DNA from: Leifsonia psychrotolerans
GTDB lineage: Bacteria; Actinomycetota; Actinomycetes; Actinomycetales; Microbacteriaceae
NCBI RefSeq assembly: GCF_013410665.1
Contig: NZ_JACCFM010000001.1
Span: forward strand, 2,728,001-2,792,000
Length of the DNA stretch: 64,000 nucleotides
Reading direction: 5' to 3'
Below are positions 7,988 to 16,645 of this stretch, in pieces; the first letter of the stretch is position 1; every line of letters starts with the position of its first letter. The notes beneath the pieces are model-generated. The model was given only the letters and a program-made list of their open reading frames with translations. It was not told the DNA's origin and made no database searches. The position numbers were made by a program, and so were the translations under genes.

Positions 7988-9673
7988 CTAAGTCTGATTG
8001 GGGTTGGGGGCGAGGTCTTCTGTGACGGGAAGCTGAGCTGCGTGCTTATCGGCGATGCTCGAAACCGCGCTCTCCAACGTCGGATCCTCGCCGCGGGCCA
8101 GTCCGGCGTACTCGAGGCGCACCGATCCGTCATCGTTCGTGATCGCCTTGACCCACACCCGACGACGCGGCACGAAGAGCGAGGTCAACAGGCCGAGCAA
8201 CACGAGCACGGCGAAGAGCAGCACCCAACCCTGGGTCGGGTCACGGTGAATGTCGAATGACGCAAACCGCAGCACGGTGCCGGAGAAGTCGCCCACGGCG
8301 GCATCCGGGCTCTGATTGTCGAACGTGACCGAACCCAAACCGTTCGGCAGCTCCTGCGACTCGCCCGGCTTCAGCTCGATCGAGTCGACGCCCGTCTTAC
8401 CGCCGGTGAGCTGCGTGAGCTTGTCGGTGTCGAGGGCGTAGACGGATGTCGGCACGCCGTCGTTGATACCGAGGTCGCCCTTGTACACGTTGAGGGTGAG
8501 CATCGGGTATTGAAGGTCGGGGAAGGACGAGTAGTACGCGCCGGAGGCCGTCGTATCCTGCGTCGGGTAGAAGAAACCGATCATGCCAAGCTGCTCGGCC
8601 AGCCCGTCGGGAACCTTGACCACACCCACCGATGTGAGGTTGGCATCCTGCGGAAGGAACGGGATCGAGTCGGTGAAGACGACGGCGCCAGCGGGATCCT
8701 TCACGGTGATCGTTGGCGCGTAGCCGTTGCCGAGCAGGTAGATGTCGGTGCCGCCCGTGCGCAAGGGGTGATTGACCTTGACTTCGCCCGGTCGAGGCTC
8801 CTGCCCACGGTCGGTGACCGAGACATTCGCGGTGAAGTCGAGCGGCATACCGAACGACTTCGTGTCGACCTTCTGTTCGTACTTCACCTGGAAGTCGTCA
8901 AGCGTGAGCTTGAACGGCTCGAGGCTGGTGTCGTCGAAGAACCGCCCCGGGTTGAACGAGTCGAAGGAACTCACGGTGTTCACGAAGGTTTGACCCTCGA
9001 CGAGCACGCGCTGCCCGCTGAAGCCGAACCCGCTGCCGAAGCCGACGGTAATCAGGATGCCGACGAGAGCCGAGTGGAAGACCAGGTTGCCGGTCTCCCG
9101 CAGGTAGCCGCGTTCGGCCGACACCGACTTCTCGCCGACACTCTCGAATCGGGCGACGCGGTAACCGCTGGATTTCAGGAGCGCGCTGGCGGAGTCGATG
9201 GCGGCCGAGGCATCCGTTCCCACCGGTGCCCGACGCGTGGTGAAGCCGGCCAAACGATTCAGCCGCACCGGAGTCTTCGGCGGCTTGGCCCGCAGCGCCA
9301 GCAGATGGTGCTTCGTGCGCGGGATGACACAGCCGATCAGCGAGATGAACAGCAGCAGGTAGATAGCCGAGAACCAGGCGGACGAATAGACGTCGAATGC
9401 CTGAATCTTGTCGAGTGCCGGTGCCAGGTCGGGGTTGTCGCGAAAGTACTGCGTCACGCCGTTCGGGTCGGAACTCCGCTGCGGCACGAGCGAGCCGGGC
9501 ACGGCCGCAATTGCGAGCAGGAGCAGCAGGAACAGTGCCGTGCGCATGCTTGTCAGCTGGCGCCAGAACCAGCGCAGCCAGCCCACGAAGCCGAGTTTGG
9601 GCTGAGTGATGTTGTCGCCGACGTCAGCCGGCTTCGAATCGAAATGGTCAGATGGCCGGGACATAGCCGCCAA
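7988..9673 (-). CDS. resB: System II cytochrome c biogenesis protein ResB
   Basis: The protein is 561 aa. The N-terminal membrane segments (TALFLLLLLAIAAVPGSLVPQR; WFSAIYLLLFISLIGCVIPR) and a third near residue 195 precede a large extracytoplasmic domain. A final membrane helix (WVLLFAVLVLLGLLTSLFVPRRR) precedes the cytoplasmic tail. This matches the ResB/Ccs1 topology. ResB partners CcsB as the cytochrome c synthase and receives reduced apocytochrome from the thioredoxin-like protein encoded upstream. Its start overlaps the end of ccdA by 26 bases, so translation is probably coupled. Confidence 0.93.
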   Translation of the reverse strand: MAAMSRPSDHFDSKPADVGDNITQPKLGFVGWLRWFWRQLTSMRTALFLLLLLAIAAVPGSLVPQRSSDPNGVTQYFRDNPDLAPALDKIQAFDVYSSAWFSAIYLLLFISLIGCVIPRTKHHLLALRAKPPKTPVRLNRLAGFTTRRAPVGTDASAAIDSASALLKSSGYRVARFESVGEKSVSAERGYLRETGNLVFHSALVGILITVGFGSGFGFSGQRVLVEGQTFVNTVSSFDSFNPGRFFDDTSLEPFKLTLDDFQVKYEQKVDTKSFGMPLDFTANVSVTDRGQEPRPGEVKVNHPLRTGGTDIYLLGNGYAPTITVKDPAGAVVFTDSIPFLPQDANLTSVGVVKVPDGLAEQLGMIGFFYPTQDTTASGAYYSSFPDLQYPMLTLNVYKGDLGINDGVPTSVYALDTDKLTQLTGGKTGVDSIELKPGESQELPNGLGSVTFDNQSPDAAVGDFSGTVLRFASFDIHRDPTQGWVLLFAVLVLLGLLTSLFVPRRRVWVKAITNDDGSVRLEYAGLARGEDPTLESAVSSIADKHAAQLPVTEDLAPNPNQT

Positions 9674-10409
9674 TCACCCCTTGCAGGTCGAGGAGCCAGG
9701 CATTCCACACGCCGCTCACCATGAGCACACCAATGACAATGAGAAAAATACCGCCGACGAGGTTAACCGCGCGAATATGCCGCTTCAGGAATGCGACCGC
9801 TCCGGTCATCCAACCGAGGCCGAGCGCAATCAAGAGGAATGGAATGCCGAGGCCGAGCGCGTAGAACAGGGCGAGCAGTCCGCCCTGCCAGGGCGAACCA
9901 CTGGTCAGGCTGAGCGAGTTGATGGCGGTGAGCGTCGGGCCTGTGCATGGCGTCCAACCGATGGCGAAAACCGCGCCGAGAACCGGTGCACCGGCCAGGC
10001 CCATCTTCGGCCGCCAGGTCGATTTCATGGTGCGCTGGGCGAAGCCGAACTGGCCTACAAAGACGAGGCCCATCAGAATCACGACGGCCCCGGCGATGCG
10101 AGTGATCAACTCGCGGTACTGATTGAGCCAGAATCCTGCGAAGCCGAAGACCACGCCGGTGAGCACGAAGACCAGTGCAAACCCCGCAATGAACAGGGCG
10201 ACTCCGAGCAGCAGGCGGCGCTGCCCGGTGCGATCACCGGGCTTGGCACGGGAGCTACCATCGGTGAATCCACCGATGTAGGCCAGATAGCCGGGGACTA
10301 GCGGCAGGATGCAGGGTGACGCGAACGAAACGAGTCCGGCCAGAATCGCGACGGGGATCGCCAGGTACAACTGTCCGCTGAAGACGATTTCACCGAACGG
10401 ATTACCCAC
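9648..10409 (-). CDS. ccdA: Thiol-disulfide transporter CcdA
   Basis: A six-helix membrane protein of 253 aa that passes electrons from cytoplasmic thioredoxin to extracytoplasmic thiol oxidoreductases. The two redox cysteines are in FASPCILPLVPGYL and GWTPCTGPTL, the family signatures. It lies two bases after the TlpA-like gene and overlaps resB, as expected if it reduces that protein for cytochrome c maturation. Confidence 0.95.
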   Translation of the reverse strand: MGNPFGEIVFSGQLYLAIPVAILAGLVSFASPCILPLVPGYLAYIGGFTDGSSRAKPGDRTGQRRLLLGVALFIAGFALVFVLTGVVFGFAGFWLNQYRELITRIAGAVVILMGLVFVGQFGFAQRTMKSTWRPKMGLAGAPVLGAVFAIGWTPCTGPTLTAINSLSLTSGSPWQGGLLALFYALGLGIPFLLIALGLGWMTGAVAFLKRHIRAVNLVGGIFLIVIGVLMVSGVWNAWLLDLQGVIGGYVPAI

Positions 10410-10411
10410 GC

Positions 10412-11020
10412 CTACTTGCCCTCTGCGATCGTGTCGCGAATGAGGGTCTCAAGGATCGACGGCGAGGAGACCTGGCCCAGAATACGTGCGGCGACGCGTC
10501 CCTGGCCGTCGACCACAAGGGTGGTCGGCACGGCATTGGGCGGGATGCTGCCGCTGAAGGCGAGCTGCATGCTGCCACCGTCGACATCCATCACCGAGGG
10601 GTAGGTCACCGAGTAGGTCTCATTGAAAGCGATCGCGTTGGCCGCCTGGTCGCGCACGTTGACGCCCAGGAAGCTCGCACCGGCTCCCTCGAACTCGTCG
10701 TTCAATTTCTGCAGATCGGGCGCCTCGGCCCGGCAGGGGGCGCATCCGGCGTACCAGAAATTCACGACGATGACCTGGCCCGCGTAGTCGGCGCTCGTCA
10801 CGGTCTTGCCGTGTTCGGTGACACCCTCGAAGCTGACCGGGTTGGAACGGTTTGCTTCTGCAATTTCGGTGACGCTGCCGTCTCCGGCGATGTATCCCTT
10901 GTTACTGCCTTCTCGATATTGCTCGGCCAGCGGGTCCGACGCGCAGCCGGTCAGAATCAGAGCGAGCGCGACCAGCCCCGAGGCGAAGACGGCTGGGCCG
11001 AGTCGACGACGGGTTGTCAT
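10412..11020 (-). CDS. TlpA/ResA-like thioredoxin-fold lipoprotein
   Basis: The protein is 202 aa from ATG 11020, supported by GGGAG five bases upstream; upstream in-frame codons to 11194 lie inside the preceding gene and are not protein-like. A lipoprotein signal peptide ends in LILTGC (Cys26). The thioredoxin-fold active site is GCAPC (Cys93, Cys96) after VIVVNFWY, the TlpA/ResA arrangement. It probably keeps apocytochrome c haem-binding cysteines reduced, itself recharged by CcdA. Its ATG overlaps the stop of the phosphatase gene (ATGA). Confidence 0.93.
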   Translation of the reverse strand: MTTRRRLGPAVFASGLVALALILTGCASDPLAEQYREGSNKGYIAGDGSVTEIAEANRSNPVSFEGVTEHGKTVTSADYAGQVIVVNFWYAGCAPCRAEAPDLQKLNDEFEGAGASFLGVNVRDQAANAIAFNETYSVTYPSVMDVDGGSMQLAFSGSIPPNAVPTTLVVDGQGRVAARILGQVSSPSILETLIRDTIAEGK

Positions 11021-11661
11021 ACCGCTCCCACATCCGTTGCGCCGGTCTGCAGCGGTGCGGCCGGGTTCGAATACGACGTCTCGACGAAACGGCCATCGTG
11101 CCGCTCGAACGTGGTGATGCTCGACAGGTCGCAGCGACGCTGGCGCGGATCGTGGGCCAGGCTTTCGCCGGCAAGCGCGCGGTGCACCATCCAAATCGGC
11201 AGTTGGTGGCTTACCAACACGACGTCGCCGTCTTCGACTGATACCCAGGCATCGTCGATGGCGGCCAGCATGCGGTCGACCACATCCTTGAACGGCTCAC
11301 CCCAGCTGGGACGGAACGGATTGATGAGGTAGGGCCAGTTGCGCGGCTGGCGAAGCGCGCCACCCGGGCCGCGCATCCGCGTACCTTCAAAATGATTCGT
11401 GGGCTCGATGATGCGCTCGTCGGTGTCGATCGACATTTGAAATGCATCGGCGAACGGCTGAGCCGATTCTTGGGCGCGCTGCAACGGGGAGGCGATCAGC
11501 CGGCTCACGGGGCGCCCGCTGGCGAGTACCTCGGCGGCCGCGGCCTGGGCCATCTGCACGCCGAGGTCGGAGAGACGGAAGTTCGGCAACCGTCCATAAA
11601 GCACGCGTTCGGGATTAAATACCTCTCCGTGACGCACGAGATGCACCTTGCTAGCTACCAC
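11017..11661 (-). CDS. Histidine phosphatase family protein
   Basis: The protein is 214 aa with the phosphohistidine motif LVRHGE at residues 8-13, the SPLQRAQESA arginine block, and the second catalytic His in LVSHQLPIWM. It belongs to the phosphoglycerate-mutase-like clade; the substrate cannot be told. Its stop overlaps the TlpA-like gene start, so it heads the cytochrome c biogenesis operon. This pairing is common in actinobacteria. Confidence 0.88.
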   Translation of the reverse strand: MVASKVHLVRHGEVFNPERVLYGRLPNFRLSDLGVQMAQAAAAEVLASGRPVSRLIASPLQRAQESAQPFADAFQMSIDTDERIIEPTNHFEGTRMRGPGGALRQPRNWPYLINPFRPSWGEPFKDVVDRMLAAIDDAWVSVEDGDVVLVSHQLPIWMVHRALAGESLAHDPRQRRCDLSSITTFERHDGRFVETSYSNPAAPLQTGATDVGAV

Positions 11662-11724
11662 GCCCCCAGTCTACGTAGCGTAGAGCCGCGAGTTTGCCGA
11701 GAGCGGTGCAGCTAAACTGACTCT

Positions 11725-13053
11725 GTGACTGAGCGCGTATTGATTAAGAACCTGGCCGCCCTGGAAGACGGGCCCGTAACCGTGTCCGGATGGGTCGACA
11801 CCGTGCGTGACCAGAAGAAGGTGCAGTTCGTCGTGCTTCGCGACGAATCCGGCGCTGTGCAGCTGGTGAACCCTCGCACGACGGATGCCGATGGCGTCGT
11901 CGTCGCCGATGAACCGGCCACCACGATCTCCGGCCTCTCGCAGGGCAGCTTCATCACCATCACCGGTGAACTCAAGCATGACGAGCGCGTGAAGCTCGGC
12001 GGTATCGAGGTCAAGCTCGCGAGCATCGAGGTGCTCTCGCACGCGATCCCCGAGACGCCCATCGCGCCGGATTCCAGCCTCGACAAGCGCATGGACTGGC
12101 GCTTCCTCGACCTGCGCAACCCGAAGCAGAACTTGATCTTCCGCATCCAGACCACGTTTGAGCACGCCCTGCGCACGTACTGGATCGACAACGACTTCAT
12201 CGAACTGCACACCCCGAAGCTCATGGCCTCGGCCAGCGAGTCGCGTGCCGAATTGTTCGAGGTCGAGTACTTCGACACCAAGGCGTACCTCGCGCAGAGC
12301 CCTCAGTTCTTCAAGCAGATGGCCCAGTCGGCCGGTTTCGGCAAGATCTTCGAGGTGGGCCCGGCATTCCGCGCTGACCCCTCGTTCACGAGCCGCCACG
12401 CCACCGAGTTCACCAGCATCGACTCCGAGATCAGCTGGATCGACAGCCACGAAGACGTCATGAAACTGCACGAAGACCTCATGGTCGCCGGTTTCACCGC
12501 GGTCAAAGCCAAGCATGGCGATGAGATCAAGGCCCTGTTCGACGTCGAGATCGCCGTTCCCACCACGCCGTTCCCCCGCATCCCGCTGGCCGAGGCCAAG
12601 CAGATCGTCAAGGAGCGCGGCTACGAGGTGCCGCGCGACGACGACGACATGGATCCCGAGGGCGAACGCCAGATCGCGGCCTACGTCAAAGAGACCTACG
12701 GACACGAGTTCGTCTTCCTCACCGACTACGCCTCCAGCATCCGCCCGTTTTACCACATGCGCCACGAGGGTGATTCAAGCCTCACGAACAGCTACGACCT
12801 CATCTTCAACGGCACCGAGATCTCGACCGGCGCGCAGCGCGAGCACCGTGTCGACGTGCTGATCGAGCAGATGAAAGACAAGGGGATGGAGCAGGAGGAG
12901 CTCGAGTTCTACCTCGACTTCTTCCGTTACGGCGCCCCGTCGCACGGTGGTTTCGGCATGGGCCTGGCCCGCGTGCTGATGCTCATGCTGCACCAGACGT
13001 CGATCCGCGAGGTCACCTACCTGTTCCGCGGCCCGACGCGCCTGCTTCCGTAG
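11725..13053 (+). CDS. aspS: Aspartate--tRNA(Asp/Asn) ligase, short archaeal-type
   Basis: A class II aminoacyl-tRNA synthetase. An N-terminal OB-fold anticodon-binding domain (VTVSGWVDTVRDQKKVQFVVLRD) is followed by a catalytic core with motif 2 (GPAFRADPSFTSRHATEF) and motif 3 (GFGMGLARVLMLML). At 442 aa it lacks the bacterial GAD insertion found in the usual AspRS of about 590 aa, so it belongs to the archaeal-type, commonly non-discriminating group that also charges tRNA-Asn for GatCAB. Whether it is discriminating cannot be decided by eye. The start is GTG 11725. Confidence 0.92.
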   Translation: MTERVLIKNLAALEDGPVTVSGWVDTVRDQKKVQFVVLRDESGAVQLVNPRTTDADGVVVADEPATTISGLSQGSFITITGELKHDERVKLGGIEVKLASIEVLSHAIPETPIAPDSSLDKRMDWRFLDLRNPKQNLIFRIQTTFEHALRTYWIDNDFIELHTPKLMASASESRAELFEVEYFDTKAYLAQSPQFFKQMAQSAGFGKIFEVGPAFRADPSFTSRHATEFTSIDSEISWIDSHEDVMKLHEDLMVAGFTAVKAKHGDEIKALFDVEIAVPTTPFPRIPLAEAKQIVKERGYEVPRDDDDMDPEGERQIAAYVKETYGHEFVFLTDYASSIRPFYHMRHEGDSSLTNSYDLIFNGTEISTGAQREHRVDVLIEQMKDKGMEQEELEFYLDFFRYGAPSHGGFGMGLARVLMLMLHQTSIREVTYLFRGPTRLLP

Positions 13054-13059
13054 ACTTCG

Positions 13060-13190
13060 GCCCGCGAGCTTCCCCGCGCTCGCTCGCCTTCCCCCGCTCG
13101 CGCCTTTTCCCGCGAACCGCCGTCCGGCCCGCGCCCGCGCCTTTTCCCGCGCGCCTTCCCCCCGCACCTAGTTTTTCCCGCGAGTACCGG
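13060..13190. repeat. Low-complexity pyrimidine-rich spacer
   Basis: The plus strand is almost purely C, T and G. TTTTCCCGCG-type words recur at about 13106, 13141 and 13173, with several CGCTCGC/GCTCGCG repeats. No gene or clear hairpin is seen; it separates aspS from the following gene. Confidence 0.6.
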
Positions 13191-13240
13191 GTTGTGGATA
13201 AGGTCGACGCCACGACGCCGGACCGCGCCACACTATCGGC

Positions 13241-14173
13241 GTGCGACGACGAAGTAGGATTCCCGAGGCGCTGGTGGGCACGGCGTTTTGCACCGCCGAT
13301 GTGCCGACCGGCATCCTCACGCCTGAGCGGATGCGCGGCGCAGACTTCCAGAAACCCTCACGCGGAGTGCGCACGGTTGGTCTCGATCTTGCGACACTGA
13401 CCGGTCGCTGCTTCGCCTACCGGGCGCGAATGATGCGTGGTCAGGCATTTAGCCATTCGACGGCCGCCCGCCTCTACCGAATGCCGCTTCCGCCGCGCTT
13501 CCTCTACGAAACCACAGTGCATGTCACGGTGAGTGAGGCCGCTCAATCACCGCGCGTTATCGGCGTTGTCGGGCATCGCCACGCCGCCGTCGAGTCTTCG
13601 TTTCGGCTCGTCGACGCCTTCACCCTCACAGACCCGGTTTCGACCTGGTGCCAGCTCGCGCCTCAACTCGGACTCTATGATCTGGTCGCTGCTGCCGACT
13701 ATCTGGTGTCGGGCGAAGTCGTGGACAATGGACGAAATCCGCCGCTCGCGACTCTCGAACAACTGCACGAGGGAGTGCGTCGCTACGCCGGCAAACGTGG
13801 AGCAAAGAAGCTCCGAGAGGCCCTTCCCCGCGTGCGGATGGGCGTGGACTCGCGACCCGAAACCTGGTTGCGGCTGCTTCTTGTCGATGCCGGCCTCCCC
13901 GAACCCGTCGTGAACGTGCCGATTTACGATGCCGGTGAGCGGCTGGGGAAGCCGGATCTGGCCTATCTCGAGCGGCGCATGGCGTTCGATTACGAGGGTG
14001 ACGGCCACCGCGTCAGCGAGGAACAGTTTCGCCGCGACATCCGTCGTCGAGAGCGCTTCGAGGCTGCAAATTGGAAGTACATGCGGGTGGTCGCTGACGA
14101 TGTCTTCACCGACACGGCCGATTTTCTGCGCAGGGTGCGCCGCGTGTTGGCCCAGCGCCCGTCGCTGCCCTGA
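13241..14173 (+). CDS. Hypothetical protein with C-terminal PD-(D/E)XK-like (DUF559-type) domain
   Basis: The protein is 310 aa with a GTG start. The N-terminal two thirds (for example HRHAAVESSFRLVDAFTLTDP, LYDLVAAADYLVSG) resemble the antitoxin-like or AbiEi-like proteins common in actinobacteria. The C-terminus carries RPETWLRLLLVDAGLP, then KPDLAYLERRMAFDYEGDGH and the terminal KYMRVVADDVF. The order Glu, Asp-x-Ala, Glu-Gly-Asp-Gly-His resembles the Vsr/DUF559 nuclease fold. Nuclease activity is an inference. It stands alone, followed by a hexamer repeat and palindrome B. Confidence 0.65.
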   Translation: MRRRSRIPEALVGTAFCTADVPTGILTPERMRGADFQKPSRGVRTVGLDLATLTGRCFAYRARMMRGQAFSHSTAARLYRMPLPPRFLYETTVHVTVSEAAQSPRVIGVVGHRHAAVESSFRLVDAFTLTDPVSTWCQLAPQLGLYDLVAAADYLVSGEVVDNGRNPPLATLEQLHEGVRRYAGKRGAKKLREALPRVRMGVDSRPETWLRLLLVDAGLPEPVVNVPIYDAGERLGKPDLAYLERRMAFDYEGDGHRVSEEQFRRDIRRRERFEAANWKYMRVVADDVFTDTADFLRRVRRVLAQRPSLP

Positions 14174-14190
14174 ATCAACGACCCCACTCT

Positions 14191-14226
14191 TTCCCGTTCC
14201 CGTTCCCGTTCCCGTTCCCGTTCCCG
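14191..14226. repeat. Six perfect TTCCCG hexamers
   Basis: TTCCCG is repeated six times without interruption, running directly into palindromic element B. It is intergenic, so length change would not affect a reading frame. Confidence 0.92.
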
Positions 14227-14285
14227 CGAGTGAGCAGTTGTTGGGGTCTCACGCGTCGTGAAGCAACAACAACTGCTCACTCGCG
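14225..14285. repeat. Palindromic intergenic element, copy B
   Basis: Perfect 19-bp arms (14225-14243 and 14267-14285) carry the GAGCAGTTGTTG / CAACAACTGCTC core shared with copies A and C. The loop contains a second small palindrome (TCACG CGT CGTGA). It lies between two plus-strand genes. Confidence 0.88.
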
Positions 14286-14390
14286 AGAAGTTTCGAACGT
14301 TTCGCTCCCGTTCACCGCAGGTTTCAGCGCGGCCTCCAGTGTTGAACCGTGCCCACCGCGGGCGATCGACCTGCTTCGAAAGGCATCCGA

Positions 14391-16412
14391 ATGCGAAAGA
14401 CCTGGCGCGGTCCCGCCACCGCCCTTCTCACATCTCTGGCCGTTCTCGTGCCAGTAGCCGCCACCCTCAGCCCGGCCATGGCCATGGCCGACGCCCCGAG
14501 CGGCGTGCGCATCAACGAGGTCGAGTCAAGCGGCGGTGCACCCGGCGACTGGATCGAGTTGGTCAACACCGCTTCGGCTCCAGCGGATGTCTCGGGCCTG
14601 GTTCTCAAAGACAACGATGACACGCACAGCTTCGTCGTTCCTGCGGCTACCACGATCCCGGCAGGTGGCTTTCTCGCACTCGACGTCGACGTCGCGTACG
14701 GACTCGGCGCCGCCGACTCGGCCCGACTCTTCACCGCCGACGGCGTCACTCTGATCGACACCTACAGCTGGACCGCCCACGCGACGACCACCTACGGCCG
14801 CTGCCCCGACGGCACTGGCGAGTTCGTGACTACAAAAACACCTACCAAGGGTGCCGCCAACGACTGCGTCGTGCCGGACGGCAGCACGGAACCGGGCACC
14901 GGCGGCCCCTCTGCCTTACCCTGGCCGGGCGGCACCGCGATCAGCGCCGTCGACGCGGCAGGATTCTTCGGTACCAACCTCAGCGGGCTTGCCTACCAGC
15001 CATCCGGCACTGCAGCGCCTGGCACGATCTGGGCTTCTAAGAACGGCGTCGGAACGATGTACCAGCTCGCCTGGAACGGCGCGACCTGGGCCGCCGTCTC
15101 AACTGATGGGTGGGCATCCGGCAAGCCACTTCACTATGCCGACGGCACCGGTGATGTCGATGCCGAGGGCATCGCACTGACGGATGCCGGACCGGCCGGA
15201 GGAGTCTTCATCTCGTCAGAGCGCAACAATGATGTAAGCAAAGTGAGCCGGCCCTCGGTGCTGCGCTACGACGTCACAGGCTCAGCCGCCACCCTCTCGG
15301 CGACGATCGAATGGAACCTCGTCGCCGATCTACCGCCCGTGGCCCCCAACAGCGGACTCGAGGCCATCGCCTGGGTCCCCGACAGTTTTCTCGTCGCTCA
15401 GGGGTTCGTCGATGAAAGCTCCGCCACGGTCTACAGGCCGGCTGACTACCCAAATCACGGCACCGGGCTCTTCGTCGTCGGTCTCGAAGCGAATGGCACC
15501 GTCTACGCCTATGCCCTTGACCAGGTATCGGGCGACTACCACCGCGTTGCAACCATCTCCAGCGGCTTCAGTGGCGTGATGGACCTTGAATTCGATGCAG
15601 AGCGCTCGGCACTCTGGGCGGCCTGTGACGACACCTGCGACGGCCGCAGCTCTCTGCTCCAGGTGGCGCAAACGGGCGAGCGGGCCGGTCATTTCGCCGT
15701 GACGACGGTCTATGAGCGCCCGTCCGGCATGCCGAATATCAACAACGAAGGGTTCGCTCTCGCCCCCCAGAAGCTCTGTGTCGATGGCCTGAAGCCCGTC
15801 TTCTGGTCTGACGACAACAACACCGCGAGCCACGCGCTGCGTGAAGGAACAATCGCGTGCTCCCCGACGACGACCGACCCGACTGATCCGCCCACGCCCG
15901 TGGACCCGCCCGCGGGTCCGGCCAAGCCCGTACCGACGGCGTCGCTCACGGATGCGACGCGCGGGTTCATCACCGCGCCGGCAACCGCGCACCCGGGAGC
16001 CCCGATCATCGTGGCAGTTGGTGCGGCATCCGCCGGCGGGAGCGTCGACGTGTGGTTGCACTCCGAGCCCGTGCACCTGGCCCGGCGCATCGTAAGTGGG
16101 GCCGGAACCGTGAACGTGACGATTCCGGCATCCGCTGCTGCTGGCGCCCACCGCCTCGCCGTGGTCGCCGCCGACGGAACCCTGATCGGCTGGGCCGACA
16201 TCACGATCGTTGCCATCAGTACTCCTGCGGGCACTCCGGGTTCCGGTAACGGCCCGTCGGGCCCTGGCATCAGCACTCCGGGTTCCGGCACCGCGGTAGC
16301 CGGGCTCGCCTCGACGGGAATCGACATCAGCACACCCGCCACAGCCCTGCTGCTGCTTCTGGGATGCGGCGCCGGCCTTCTCCTCCTTCGTCGTCGAGGC
16401 GCCACCTCCTAG
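14391..16412 (+). CDS. Secreted, sortase-anchored lamin-tail / esterase-like-phytase-like surface protein
   Basis: The protein is 673 aa from ATG 14391, preceded by GAAAGG; the upstream GTG/ATG region gives a non-signal leader. A signal peptide ends near ATLSPAMAMA. Then comes a lamin-tail domain (GVRINEVESSG, DWIELVNTA, GLVLKDNDDTH). A central beta-propeller-like domain follows (FSGVMDLEFDAERSALWAACDD, NNEGFALAP), of the esterase-like type. After a Pro-rich linker and an Ig-like module it ends with LASTG, a hydrophobic helix and RRR, i.e. an LAXTG-type sortase E signal. It is probably displayed on the cell wall. The substrate is unknown. Confidence 0.8.
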   Translation: MRKTWRGPATALLTSLAVLVPVAATLSPAMAMADAPSGVRINEVESSGGAPGDWIELVNTASAPADVSGLVLKDNDDTHSFVVPAATTIPAGGFLALDVDVAYGLGAADSARLFTADGVTLIDTYSWTAHATTTYGRCPDGTGEFVTTKTPTKGAANDCVVPDGSTEPGTGGPSALPWPGGTAISAVDAAGFFGTNLSGLAYQPSGTAAPGTIWASKNGVGTMYQLAWNGATWAAVSTDGWASGKPLHYADGTGDVDAEGIALTDAGPAGGVFISSERNNDVSKVSRPSVLRYDVTGSAATLSATIEWNLVADLPPVAPNSGLEAIAWVPDSFLVAQGFVDESSATVYRPADYPNHGTGLFVVGLEANGTVYAYALDQVSGDYHRVATISSGFSGVMDLEFDAERSALWAACDDTCDGRSSLLQVAQTGERAGHFAVTTVYERPSGMPNINNEGFALAPQKLCVDGLKPVFWSDDNNTASHALREGTIACSPTTTDPTDPPTPVDPPAGPAKPVPTASLTDATRGFITAPATAHPGAPIIVAVGAASAGGSVDVWLHSEPVHLARRIVSGAGTVNVTIPASAAAGAHRLAVVAADGTLIGWADITIVAISTPAGTPGSGNGPSGPGISTPGSGTAVAGLASTGIDISTPATALLLLLGCGAGLLLLRRRGATS

Positions 16413-16438
16413 ATCACCGCACGGACACAGACGACGCT

Positions 16439-16469
16439 CACGGCCCGGCCACCAACGGCCCGGGCCGTG
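16439..16469 (+). terminator. GC-rich hairpin after the surface protein gene
   Basis: Perfect 10-bp arms CACGGCCCGG / CCGGGCCGTG surround an 11-base loop, 27 bases after the stop codon. There is no U-tract, so a role in termination is only likely. Confidence 0.5.
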
Positions 16470-16645
16470 TGCTGCGTCCGGCCGAGGTATAGGGGACATC
16501 TACATACATCCTCAGGGGGACGCAACCCGGCCAGTAGAGTGGTGAGCGCGTCAACGGCGCAGGCGCCAGTTGGCCTCCGCCATCCGCAGATGGCAAGGAG
16601 AGTTTTCGCCGCGTCGGCCAGGCTCGGACTGATGAGGGGAGCGAG

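Noticed and set aside
7978..8133. N-terminal extension of CcsB
   Set aside because: It overlaps resB and is Arg/Ser/Pro-rich, whereas GTG 7977 begins exactly at the membrane-helix-rich CcsB N-terminus.
8510..9724. 404-aa plus-strand ORF opposite resB
   Set aside because: High-GC antisense shadow of resB, with no motif and no ribosome site.
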